Of a stretch of 64,000 bases of DNA, positions 23,851 through 33,891 are shown piece after piece; positions within the stretch are counted from its first letter, which is position 1, and every line of letters begins with the position of its first letter. This stretch comes from Hydractinia symbiolongicarpus (lineage: Eukaryota > Cnidaria > Hydrozoa > Anthoathecata > Hydractiniidae): contig NC_079884.1 of the NCBI RefSeq assembly GCF_029227915.1, positions 14,074,001 through 14,138,000 on the forward strand, in the 5' to 3' direction. The notes under the pieces were generated by a model. It did not search any database and was not told where the DNA came from. It saw nothing but the letters and a program-made list of their open reading frames with translations. Position numbers and translations under genes: made by a program.

Positions 23851-25615
23851 GTTACTGGAGCATCAAAATACTAAAAAAAAACATCTAAAAGCATTTTCAA
23901 GCATTTTCTGATCCATAATGGCGAAATTCTAAAAATTTTCTAATATCAGTTTTGGTTTCTTTAAAAAATTTGAATGGAATACTATGATATTACAGACTTT
24001 CAGAGACATTGGGTGTCCATACATGAAATTATGGCATGCTGAAAACAGAGGATTTTGTTAATATTAAGAAATAGCCAGAATGGGGAAAATTTCTAAAGGT
24101 CATATCCTGGGTACCACTCAAGGTAGGAAGATAAAAAATTCAGAATTTCCATATCTTATTGATATAAACTTGTGGTAAAAATTTCAAGAAAATCTGTGAG
24201 GGTCGACTTGGAAAGTCCCTTGATTTTGGTTCATTTGGCATGGAATGACCCCTGTGCAAAAAGAATGTAAGTTTGGATTTGGGAAAGAGAGAGCACTCGC
24301 ATTTTTCCAAACGTCCGATTGACGTTCGGCTAAACTTCAGAAAATGTACACAAAAAAATGTAATAAAATATAAACTGCAACACAGTTACGCACTTACTCA
24401 CTGAGTCCACTTGAAAATTCTAATTCTTTGTGTGTAGCTAGGAGTGCGTATTTGCGTTTGCAGCTTTGATATGATAACCAAGATTTTTTCTACACAAATT
24501 CTACAGCTGCTCCTGGCGTTCTTTGCAAAACCAACCACCTACCATAACAAACGTCCATGCTCAAAGAAAAAGGAGGCGGAGAGGTAGTCTAAAGGTCTTC
24601 GAAGGGCTTACATATCTATATACGCTTTAAAAAATTATTGCGGATTTTTAGGTATCTTTTCTGCAAAAAGTGCGTGGTTATTTCAACTTTAACACCTTAG
24701 ACCTGCCACAGTTACCAATTATCCTTTTTTCAAGTAACGTGTTATAATTAATAGTCATCAAGTTGATTTTTCGGGGATCTGTAACTCGTGAAAGGGTTAA
24801 GTCGAAAGCAAAACATACAATGGAGTGTAAGATTGACGATTTATAGTATATACGCATTTTTGAATAGACCCATTATATAGTTGTTGACAAATGATTTTTG
24901 TCTGTTTTACCCGCATGTGACTGGTTAATCCTTAAACTATAACTTCATTTTTGGATTGCTTATTTGATCAATTATATATATTTTTAGAGTCAAAAAAGGA
25001 CAAATTTAATGGAGATCCTAACTGGAAATATAAAGGACGTACTTGTAAATGATGAAAGGAAAAGTCCTTCTCATGCGCTACAACCAGTAAATGCTTCACA
25101 GACTGCATTTTAAACATTTTGAAAGTATCAATTGTGCATGCAAAACAGTATAATTTAATCCAATTTATAGTGAGGTAGAATGTAGCAAGAAATTCAGCCG
25201 TATATCACTGTATATAATACTGTATAAAATAATTCTTTAAAAAACTTAACTGGAAATATTTTGTTATTCTTTCCGGATCTAATAGTTATAGACTGTTTGC
25301 TGCTCTTGAAAAAATCCACTAGAAACGAAGTCGAATGTGCATGTAACTTCCAGATTTAAACATAGCATAGAAGCTTGCGGAGGTGGAATGTGCACACGTG
25401 ATCAGATAAAACGCATTGAGTATCCTTTCATTGTGCACTTTGGGTGTTGGTGCAACCTCGATCTCAGAGTTTATAAAAAGAAAACCAGCCCTGGGGTCAA
25501 GGTTGGTGTTGGGGCTAATCATCGCTTTGGAAAATAAGGGGTGCATATGTATCAGCTTTGAAAGAACAACTGCTGTATCATGGTAACAAGGGTGGCAAGA
25601 AGTTGCAACTATATA
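23851..25615. other. Non-coding AT-rich stretch
   Basis: No gene, RNA or intact element recognised. The frames over 25,319-25,546 on both strands lack homology cues and good composition. Confidence 0.4.
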
Positions 25616-25632
25616 CTAGTAAATTAAAGAGA
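25616..25632 (-). mobile_element. 17-bp Helitron end-to-end remnant
   Basis: CTAGTAAATTAAAGAGA has the two termini of the local Helitron-like family (CTAG and AAAGAGA), is flanked by A and T, and retains no interior. It may be an extreme internal deletion or a chance match. Confidence 0.3.
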
Positions 25633-25643
25633 TGATAATAAAA

Positions 25644-25837
25644 CTAATCGTTAACCCGTAGAAAAATCCACGGGGTCGCCCGTCGCGTTTGCTTGTCCTT
25701 TAAATTTACCCGTCGCAACAAAGTGGATAAAAATATATCGCATTTGATATTCGTGCACATTTTAAAAATTTCGTGTTTCCGTTACGGGACGTCGCTTTCG
25801 CGGACACACAGACAGACGACGGCTATTATTAAAGAGA
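25644..25837 (-). mobile_element. Non-autonomous Helitron-like element, 194 bp
   Basis: Read on the minus strand it starts TCTCTTTAATAATAGCCG (A before it) and ends with a hairpin plus CGATTAG (T after it). The hairpin CCGTGGATTTTTCTACGG lies about 12 nt from the end. This matches the Helitron plan: 5' TC, subterminal 3' hairpin, CTRR-like end, insertion between A and T. Here the terminal CTAG is mutated to TTAG. Confidence 0.65.
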
Positions 25838-26111
25838 TTGCAAGGTTCTGACGAACATGATGTGCTGAATTTCTAAACCGTAACAATCCTGTGCTTTTTA
25901 ATTCGTGTCAAGAGGGAGGAAGGTATAAATGCCAGTGTGCTAAGCTTGGAAAATATAGTAATTGACACAAAATTAGATTAAAAAAAGCAGGAAAAAAAAT
26001 ATCTAGTATACAAAGAACCTAATTAAGCATGAACCATGTGTAATTAATTCCATGCTAATTATCTTTCGGCGAGTTACTGCGCATGTCTAAGTTTTCAATA
26101 TTTATGGTGCA

Positions 26112-26171
26112 TAAACGCCCTGTTAGCTCATTTCACTGTCGAGTACAGAGTGAAAGACACAGGAGGAAGCC
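26112..26171 (+). promoter_or_regulatory. Conserved proximal promoter/5' UTR block of carbonic anhydrase 2
   Basis: CATAAACG, TGTTAGCTCATT, CACTGTC, AGTACAGAGT and AAAGACACAG precede the start codon in the same order and spacing as upstream of the 14.1-kb paralogue. Only scattered substitutions separate the two blocks. Confidence 0.6.
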
Positions 26172-27892
26172 ATGTGTAAAAACATGAAGCTGGTCGTGAT
26201 ATTGTTTGCATGTTTTGTTCGTGCAGAATGTAAGTATTCGACGAAGTTAATGTATTTACCTTTTCAATTTAATAAGATAAAAGCTCTATCTATGTGTGCT
26301 TAAAAATGGTAGCCGAATTACTACTTTATGTACGAAATGGCCATGCCGGGATATATACGACGAATGAAAATCTGAGGACCGGTAAACCCGGTTTAGTTTA
26401 ATAATATTGAGAATATAGACAGAACAGCTTCATGGACTTATTCTGCTTCTCTTGTTTCAAGCTGGTTTTTCAGAAGTTGCACCTGGCGGAAACGTCGCAG
26501 GTAAAAGTTCCCGCACTATACAGTCAAGATATATATCAAACACACCGTAATATAACTTGAAAGCTGCAATTTTATCAATAAATTACTACATTCAACGTGA
26601 ATTTTTTAGCTAATTTTCGTATGCTTTTTTTTATATATGGGCTCTAGCTAGTGAGGTTTGCGAAGCTGATTGGGATTATAGAGGAAAGAAAATGAATGGT
26701 AAGACATTATTGTATTGAATAATAGATTGCAAATGCGTTATCATACAATTGCAATACTTAAACAGGTATCGCACTTTAGGACCGACAGACTGGTCAAAAA
26801 CTCATCCTTCATGTAGTAGAAGCCTCCAATCACCAATTAACATTGATCTAAAACAATTATCACCTCCCAATCGCGACAACGTAATTTGGTTTGACAACTA
26901 CTACACGCATCCTGCAGCTGGAGAAACTTATACCTTAAGCAACAATGGACACACGTTGATTTTCAAGCTTCCAGAAAACACCTGTTATTATCTGAAAAAA
27001 GGTCCAGATACATTTGTACCAATGCAAGCACATATCCACTTTGGTTCGCTAGATATAAAAGGATCCGAGCATTCAATAAATGGACGTTACTCTCAGGCTG
27101 AGGTGCGTTTATTGTTAAGTTACCGAGATCTAAATTTGAGTTATTTGTTATTATTTCCATCTATTGCTTTTAGATACATATTGTCCATCGAAATACAAAG
27201 TACGATTCTTCTGACGTCTTGCTACACAGTGACGGTTTGCTGGTCGTGGGCACGTTTGTTAATTTAAAGGTAAGACTTTCTTTTAGACAAGAGTTAAAAA
27301 TAATAAAACTGAGTGAGGCTGAGTGTCGTAATCTTTTCTTTTTAGCCACACAGGTCATCTCCTGTCCTCTCTGAGCTATCCCGTTATGCTGGAAAGTTAA
27401 TTCATCCAGGTACTTTAACTTTGATAAGCTTACGGAAGAACATAAGAACTTCCCTTGATGAGATAGAATCTGATGTATCTATAAAACTCTACTTATAGGA
27501 AGCAGTGTAAAAGTTCCCGCTTTTCCTTTGATCCAGTTTTTACCAAGAGGTGTTACTTTCAGGCGTACTCCATATGTCAATTATCGTGGTTCGTTGACTA
27601 CTCCGCCATGCGCTGAAAGCGTTGATTGGGTTGTTTTGACGCACCGTGTGCACAGCATAAGTATTCGAGACGTAAGGATCTGCTTAGTTTTGCGACTTCA
27701 ATTATGATTTATTCAAAAGCGACAGAAATAAGAATAGTTTTACTAAAGCTCGTTTCTTTGTTTTAGTTGCAGGCAATTGATAAAGTTCTGGATTGCGAGA
27801 ACTTACCGATATACGGAAATTATCGACCAACACAAGCAACAAATGGACGACAGTTGTATGGAGTTAATATGCCGCAGAAAATCAGATGTTAA
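26172..27892 (+). CDS. Secreted alpha-carbonic anhydrase, copy 2
   Basis: Eight coding exons: 26172-26229, 26462-26500, 26648-26698, 26780-27102, 27174-27269, 27346-27409, 27499-27671 and 27767-27892 (TAA). The 930 nt give 309 residues with GT-AG introns. A signal peptide opens the protein (MKLVVILFACFVRAE). Zinc ligands are in QAHIHFGS and IHIVHRN, the substrate Thr pair is in LTTPPCAES, and the disulfide Cys are in PSCSRSLQSPINI and TPPCAES. The proton-shuttle His is kept (NNGHTLIFKL), unlike copy 1. Exons of 323 and 96 nt and the 51-nt exon have the same lengths as in copy 1. The 39-nt second exon (Gly-rich, GFSEVAPGGNVA) has no counterpart in copy 1. The acceptor for that exon is chosen at 26461 because the closer AG would create a stop. 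The C-terminus is short (NMPQKIRC) with no GPI-like tail. Confidence 0.94.
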
Positions 27893-27933
27893 TGCAGGAA
27901 GTTTTACAAATGATTTGGAAACAAAAACCTTTT

Positions 27934-27939
27934 AATAAA
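27934..27939 (+). terminator. Poly(A) signal of carbonic anhydrase 2
   Basis: AATAAA 42 nt after the stop codon, in a suitable 3' UTR position. Confidence 0.6.
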
Positions 27940-29049
27940 ATATTGTGACACTCCATAAGTTAATTAGCATTTAAATTGCGCTATTAACACTTTCTAACAC
28001 GTGTAGAAAAAAATAAAACGATTTTTAAGGTCTTTTTCAAAATCGTTCCATTTTTTTCTTTATAAACTATGGCTGTTATTTTATCATTTTTTTTTTAATC
28101 GGTACATTTTGTTGCACAACCAAATTTTAACTTTGTATTGTGTTTTATGAAACAGTACGTTATGAATATTGGCTTATATACAATCGTTTTTATCTTCACG
28201 TTCAGACTTTATCAGCATTTATATGAGAAACCACTTTATAAGAAACTATTTTATAAGAAACTTATTGGAAAACTTTTTTTAGTAATCAAAAATTTAAGAA
28301 ACTTTTACAAGTTGAGCGTTTGTCTGGTTTCTAAACAAAGAAAGGTTAAGAGTTTTGACATTGAAGTTTTCCAGTTAATTCTTGACAAAAATGGATACTT
28401 ATCTTTAAGTTATGGATTTTTTTCAAGAATTTGTCGAAGCGCCATTTTTTTTTTTGCAGACAGAGTGTTCGAGGCCGAAAAACGTCCGAGCTAATGGCTA
28501 CAAGGAATATTAAGTTTGCAAGCTTAAATCAGAAAAGACTATAATGATGCAGCATGTTTAATCTTAGTGTAGTGTCTATTAGTTAACTCAGCTGCTATGA
28601 AACCTCTTTTGGAATTTTTTAAGGGTAGACTGGTCATGTTTAACCCTTTCCATCTATATGTCCGCTTTTATTTCCAGAGATTTCTCCGGTCTACTGCATT
28701 TTTGCGTACTGTCAGTCAACGATTGAGAGTTTTGAATTTTGTTTTGGCAATGTCGCTTAATATTGGTATGTCGAGGCTTCTAAGGCAAGGAAGCGAGAAT
28801 AATGTTCTTTCGAGGTCACCAAAAATTACACCGTTAGTTAGTGCCGGTATAAGAATATTGTGCCTATGTTAATCGACCTGGGACTAAAATTTTTAGTGCG
28901 ATTATAAAAAACCTGCACGTTGCCGACAGCTTACTAAGGATGGATATGCTGAAAAAATATATTATTTTTCCATCATAATCAAATTGTTTGGGAATTTCGC
29001 TTCTGTCTGCTGCTCCTTCTGTAAATATTTTTTTTACAAATATGAATAC
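27940..29049. other. Non-coding spacer
   Basis: Frames up to 118 codons on the plus strand are Phe/Leu/Lys-rich translations of AT-rich DNA without recognisable motifs. No gene called. Confidence 0.4.
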
Positions 29050-29994
29050 CTAACCAATATAGAAATTGTTTTTGTTAATGACTTTTCCAATGGTTTCTTT
29101 AATACTTTCAACCTGACTTTTAAGCTTACCTTTTAACATATCAATAGATTCATGTCTAACTTTTAGTTCATCCTTCAAACTTTCCATCCTTTCAATTATC
29201 TCCTGTCTTTGTTCGTCTGTATATGAAGAATCATTCCTTACCTGTTGTAATTTTCGATTCTCCTGTTCAATATGTTTTTCCAACTGAATTTTTTTTGAAG
29301 CTTCAACTTTTAGTGAGCCACGTATACTTTTTAACTCTCTATCAAGACCAAAATGTTCACGTAAAGGCAATGGAGCATTAAACTCAAGTGTTCCAAAATC
29401 AAGTAATGATTGCCTAACCAAATCTTCAGTCCTATCACTTAATTCTTCAATCATTGTGTCCAGTTCAATGTCAGTTGATTCATTTATCTTTGATCTGGAT
29501 GGTAGCTCTTTCTCTACTTTCTTAACCTTAATTTCCTGTCGAGCTGAAAGCTTGCTCTTAAGTAAATCAAACCCTAAATTGCGTATTCCTTTTTTAGTCA
29601 ATATCTCTGCTATACCACCAGCAAACCTTAGTTCTCCATTGCTTGTTAATGGTTTACTTCTACCTTAAAAATATTAGTCACCATCTTTTATTTCAAACAG
29701 GTATGTGTAAATGACTTCTGGCTGCTTTTGATTTAAATGTTGGGATAGTCTTTTATATAATCCTTCAACATTTGCCACCAAAGCTCTTAAATTAAGCCTT
29801 TCCAATGATGCTTCTGCTGTATGTGTGTCAATTTGTGTTGTATAACTATGTGGTATTAAAGGTGTCCCCTCATCTCCATGTTCATCTCCATGTTCATCTC
29901 CATGTTCATCTCCATGTTCATCTCCATGTTCATCTCCATGTTCATCTCCATGTTTATCTCCATGTTCATCTATATAAAACGGGTCAATGTCCAT
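29050..29994 (-). pseudogene. Coiled-coil protein of a virus-like mobile element, broken
   Basis: A single minus-strand protein appears to be split by a stop and a frameshift near 29,660-29,690. The upstream part (from ATG at 29992-29994) has an acidic His/Gly/Asp/Glu repeat and a Leu-rich segment (ERLNLRALVANVEGLYKRL). The downstream part is open from about 29,660 and carries FGLDRELKSIRGSLKVEA followed by a long coiled coil (KKIQLEKHIEQENRKLQQ, MERMESLKDEL-like heptads). I recall the FGLD-x-LxSIRGSLKVE signature from repeated, integrase-bearing elements in cnidarian genomes, but its function is unknown to me. The frame reaches a stop at 29050 without the membrane segment I would expect, so the C-terminus is truncated. 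It is divergently oriented to the integrase-side genes, about 50 bp apart. Confidence 0.55.
29868..29968. repeat. 12-bp coding minisatellite
   Basis: TCTCCATGTTCA is repeated about eight times with few changes. On the minus strand it encodes Asp-Glu-His-Gly repeats inside the coiled-coil pseudogene. Confidence 0.85.
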
Positions 29995-30044
29995 GTTATA
30001 TATATATATATATTTTACAAAAAAATTTTTCTCTTCCACTAATA

Positions 30045-30371
30045 ATGAGTATGTACCCAAAGATACCTACTGCTCCCGAATATTCGAGTGATCAATTTAA
30101 CGGTGAGACGATTAACAAGCAATTTCAGGACTTGATAAAATTAAAGGACAAATTTCATACCAAGAATGCATAATAAAATCGTAGATGTTGTTGATAAATG
30201 TCGGTTCAAACGACATAAGCATTGGGGCTGGAAGAAAATCAGTAGCTGCTTTATAGGTATACTTGTGAGTATAAAATTAGCAGTTTGTTCTTTAACAGGA
30301 GCAGGTATTGGTGGAATCACGACTGCATTAATTAAAAGGTATCAGAAGAAACTCACCAAAGTCAAATTGTA
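30045..30371 (+). pseudogene. Small membrane-type protein of the same mobile element, frameshifted
   Basis: The first frame (ATG at 30045) reads MSMYPKIPTAPEYSSDQF and stops at 30172. The continuation in another frame from about 30,166 reads HKHWGWKKISSC followed by a hydrophobic Gly/Ala/Leu stretch (LAVCSLTGAGIGGITTAL) and a basic end. A proline-rich N-terminus, a basic middle and a glycine-rich hydrophobic segment suggest a membrane-associated protein. Similar YPxIPTAP-starting proteins accompany integrases in cnidarian repeats, to my recollection. Its position directly after the divergent promoter and before the integrase suggests one transcription unit. Confidence 0.45.
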
Positions 30372-30429
30372 AACTCACCAAAGTGAAATTGTATGATATT
30401 GTAAGCCCTGCAAGAGCAAGGCAAGGCCA

Positions 30430-31090
30430 TTGAGAACAAAACAGGCCAAGGAGGTTGCTGAAATGATTAATGATATTTACAAGGTTGCTTCTTTAACTTT
30501 TCCAAACACTTCTCAGTGTGACAATGGTGGCGAGTTTAAATCAGATGTGGCAAAATTGTTTGGGAAACATAACGTAGAGATAAGGAGAACAACGACAAAA
30601 TATAAGCATACACACACAGTGTTTGTTGAGGCGTTGAACAAGGTACTTGCTGAAAATTTATTCAAAATACTAGATGCCCAAGAACTGAACGACAGTAAAA
30701 AGGTATCATCTACATGGGTTAAGCATTTATATAAGCTGATTGATAGACTAAAAAACACAAAGACGCAGATGATTGACATTAAACCTAAAGAATCCATTAA
30801 AATGTGCCTTTAGTTAAACGAGAGAGTTGTCCACCTGAAAAGAAGTTACCACAAGATCGGCTGTACAGATATTTGCTACAACCAGGTGAAGAACAATCTG
30901 ATTGCAAAAAAAGAGGGACCGATAGAATCTGGTCAAAGAAGACTTATCGTTTAAGTGAGGTAATACAGAAACCTGATAATCGTGTCATGTATTTCCTTCA
31001 AGTTGGACCCGAACGGGCTTTTGTGAAAGAAGAGCTTATGTTAATACCGCAAGATACAGAATTGCCTCCTGATTATGTACAAATTGGCGA
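30430..31090 (+). pseudogene. Retroviral-type (DDE) integrase core, frameshifted
   Basis: Inserts element DNA into the host genome in intact relatives. The frame 30430-30813 carries the RNase H-like integrase core: FPNTSQCDNGGEFKSD holds the second catalytic Asp, and THTVFVEALNKVLAEN holds the position of the catalytic Glu region. The C-terminal part continues in the next frame from 30804 to about 31,083 (DRIWSKKTYRLSEV, VGPERAFVKEELMLIP), as a small beta-rich DNA-binding tail. A one-base loss in an A-run at about 30,798-30,803 explains the change of frame. The region with the first Asp is missing or decayed upstream of 30,430. Integrases of this type occur in Polinton/Maverick-like and Ginger-like elements; which one applies here is not settled. 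Confidence 0.7.
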
Positions 31091-31835
31091 GAATAATGAT
31101 TTAAAGAAATTGTATCATAAATATATAGGAATGCTGTCAGATGGACCAACTATTATGCAATTACAAAACGATAAAATCAAAGAAATTTCCACTGCCGAAG
31201 ACCGAATTCCTTCATTAAAAATCGAGCTCCAGACATTGGAGGATAGGGTATCCAACATTGTAAAACACAAAGAACATAGTCTCAGAATTACGCAAATCAA
31301 AAAGGAGATCGATGCAATTTCTAACATGAGAATAAAATATTATTTGGATAGTTGTTTTCTGCTGAAAAAATATATGAAATTAGATAGGCCTCGTCCAGGT
31401 CTTGATATCTTAATGAAAAAAGAGTTTAACCCGAATATTAGTAGAAAAAATGATATTTGCCATTTCGCTTAATCGTAGATCCGTACTATGCCTGTGTGGA
31501 TGAAGACATCGCAAATGATAAAAATTTCTGTTATGACTATCAATCCCTTCACGGATATTCAGCCACTTCAGATGACTTACGAAATGGAGGCTAAGTTGCA
31601 AAATATGTTTAAGGCTATGCGAGGACCTTTTGAGAAGTATAAGAACGACCTTCGTAAGTTAACTAGTTACCCCTACATATTACATAAGTTTTGCCAGATA
31701 TTGGGTTATAACGAATTCCTACCTAAGTTCAAGTTACACTTGAAGATGAAGGGCGGATTATCAAGCATGACCGTATCTGGAAAAAAAATATGTGAAGAAA
31801 ATGGTTGGAAATTTATCAAGTCATACTTATATTGA
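31091..31835 (+). pseudogene. Poxvirus VLTF3-like late transcription factor domain, broken
   Basis: VLTF3-like proteins drive late gene transcription in large DNA viruses. After the integrase tail, the frame to 31472 has a coiled coil (residues about 100-175 of that frame) and the start of a VLTF3-like unit (IKYYLDSCFLLKKYM). The typical following segment (IVDPYYACVDE, 31,472-31,505) is in the same frame but after a stop. The C-terminal conserved helices resume in a shifted frame within 31,570-31,835: ANMFKA-like start, SYPYILHKFCQILGYNEFLP, and KKICEENGWKFI at the end. The Cys zinc-binding middle part is absent or decayed. Identification rests on the C-terminal motif order remembered from VLTF3 families of large DNA viruses and related mobile elements. 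It is an old, non-functional copy. Confidence 0.62.
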
Positions 31836-31916
31836 ATATCTGTACCGGGGAGAATTTAGTAACACACGTTAGTTTTCGATTACAATTAAAAATGACTTAA
31901 AGAAATATATATTATA

Positions 31917-32045
31917 CTAGTCGTTAAACCCGTGGAAAAATTCACAGGGTCGCCCGTTCTTTATATATCGCATTTCGTGTTTCCGTAACAAAAAGACAAA
32001 CAGACGCACGAACAGACAGACGGAATACGGCTATTATTAAAGAGA
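31917..32045 (-). mobile_element. Non-autonomous Helitron-like element, 129 bp
   Basis: On the minus strand it starts TCTCTTTAATAATAGCCG and ends with an imperfect hairpin (CCTGTGAATTTTTCCACGGG), then CGACTAG. The flanks are A before and T after. Internal words (CGTTTCCGT, GACAGACGGAATACGG) match the other copies. Confidence 0.75.
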
Positions 32046-32046
32046 T

Positions 32047-32150
32047 AGTCGTTGCCTGGGAAGAATCCACGGGTTCGCCGTCCTTTATATTTACCCGTCG
32101 CAACAAAGTGGATAAAAATATATTGTATTTGATATTCGTGTTTCCGTAGA
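32047..32150 (-). mobile_element. Truncated Helitron-like element fused to another repeat
   Basis: It follows the preceding copy after a single T and lacks the CT of CTAG. It retains the hairpin region and GATAAAAATATATTGTATTT. It breaks at about 32,150, where the GAGCGCTTTGGTACAGGTATG repeat family begins. Confidence 0.6.
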
Positions 32151-32529
32151 CCACGTGCGGCCTGTCGATAAACACCAAGTGAGCGCTTTGGTACAGGTAT
32201 GCAGTATGTCGTAAATCGAGTAAAGCGAACTACATTTGGCTACTTTTGTTTTTTTTAGCCAGAGGTAGATAAGAAACTAGCCAGATAGACACAACTTTAA
32301 CATAAAAATATATAACAATACACCTAGCTAAATAAGGAATTTAAAAGTATAGAAATAAGTAAAGCTATCTATGGCTAGCTAGCTGCCATAAGCAGGACAA
32401 TTCCTCAAAATCTACGTTATAGCTAGCCAAAATCTTAAAATTGGTTGTTTAAGAATTATACATAGCTGGAAAACGCGATTGAATATTCACCTTAACATGT
32501 GAAAACACGCAAAAACTAAATAACCTTTT

Positions 32530-33430
32530 ATGTATGTATGTAGGTATGTATGTATTCTTCATTTCAAGTTGGTTACAATGGGTAGCCTAGATTAATAAAA
32601 ACCAACTAACCTAGTTACCAGGCGATCAAGATTTATACTTTCTTGTAAAGAAAGGCGAGAGAGCCTGTGAACGAGGTTGTAATAAATATTTATTTGCAAC
32701 TTTATTTTAAATTATAAACAAATTAAACAACTACAATGGATAACTCCTTGTGACACAAGTTGCTTTTTAAATTCTTCGACCGTTGAGTATAATTTTAGAT
32801 TTTGCGGCAATTTATTTCATAGCCAGCAACCTATATAAAACAGAGTTTGTACCAAAATAGGTCGATTTGGCAGGAGGGAGAGCTAACGTTCGTCCCGTTC
32901 TAAGTTCATAGTTTAAGTGTTTCGAGTCAAGATTAAAGTATGACCACATAAACTCAGGGTTCAGGTGCATTATTGACTTAAAAATTTCAATTGTTAGTGT
33001 TCGTAAATGTAGCCGGTGGATAGATATTTCGTTTAATGTGGCAAGTAAATCACCATATGATAAGTCAATGTTGTAAACTACTTTTAGTGTGTTGTTATGA
33101 ATTTTTTCAATTTTTTTATAAGGCTTTTTTCTAAAAAACATCCAGATTATCGGAGCATAACTTTTGATTGACTTTTGATGAATGCAAAGGCTAAGACTTT
33201 AGCATTATTCAGTGTTAATTATTGTCTTAATCTACGGAGAGCATGGAGTTTATAGTTCGCCGTAGAGCATATATTTTGAATATGGTCATTAAATAGTAAG
33301 TTATTGTCAATAGTAATTCCTAACAACACCACACTCTTAATATCTTTGATGAAAATTTGATCTATCTGTAATGTTATCAGCTGCCTCACTTTTTTGCCTA
33401 AAATCATAAATTAAATTTATTTTCATCATT
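32530..33430 (-). pseudogene. LINE reverse transcriptase 3' fragment (jockey/CR1-like)
   Basis: The minus strand encodes the end of a non-LTR retrotransposon RT: VVLLGITIDNNLLFNDHI, YKLHALRRLRQ, then (after an in-frame stop and a frameshift) APIIWMFFRKK-type sequence, KIEKIHNNTLKVVYN, MWSYFNLDSKH and STYFGTNSVLYR. This order is typical of the thumb/C-terminal region of jockey- and CR1-like elements. The 3' UTR runs to a (ATAC)n tail at 32530-32556, as expected for a LINE end. The 5' part of the element is missing, so this is a dead 5'-truncated insertion. Confidence 0.8.
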
Positions 33431-33479
33431 TTCCCTCTTTTTTTGTTTTGTTTTTGTGCACTTTGGGTTTCTTCTTTTT

Positions 33480-33891
33480 TATCTTATTTTCCAGTTTTCA
33501 GAGGACATATTTTGATAGAAGCATAGGAATGTGCACTTCCAAGTACCAGCCTATGAACGTCTGTACAAACAAGGCCATTTTGAGAAAATGCTGAGTTGCG
33601 TATGTGGCATTGATTAAAAAGCATGATCACATTCTTCCATCCAGTTTCTAAGACATGGTTGATTGGGTAGAGAAAGCTTACAACACGATTTTGCCCGAAA
33701 CCGAGATGGCAAAAAATTTTTTCGATGTCCTCGCCATTTTGAATGCTGACAAAGTTCGAAATGGATGCTTTTATAAAAGATGTATTGACACGGTATTGCC
33801 AAGTAAATTTGGTACTAAAAACATGAATAAAAGACAATTATTGAAGTCTATCCAATTAATTGAAACTTTAAAATTTAACTCTAACATCTAA
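33480..33891 (+). pseudogene. Possible degraded plus-strand coding relic
   Basis: One plus frame reads NVHFQVPAYERLYKQGHF (about 33,512-33,570) up to a stop near 33,616. Another frame from 33,655 reads WVEKAYNTILPETEMAKNFF to 33,891. Both look more protein-like than the overlapping minus frames, but the family is not recognised and the joint is unclear. It may be the remains of a transposase or an exon. Confidence 0.25.

Noticed and set aside
28138-28494. 118-codon plus frame
   Set aside because: Phe/Leu/Lys-rich low-complexity reading without start context, motif or splice support.
31942-32178. 78-codon minus frame
   Set aside because: Lies entirely inside Helitron-like non-coding copies.
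32521-32560. ATGT tandem repeat considered as an independent microsatellite
   Set aside because: It sits exactly at the 3' end of the minus-strand LINE and is better read as its tail.
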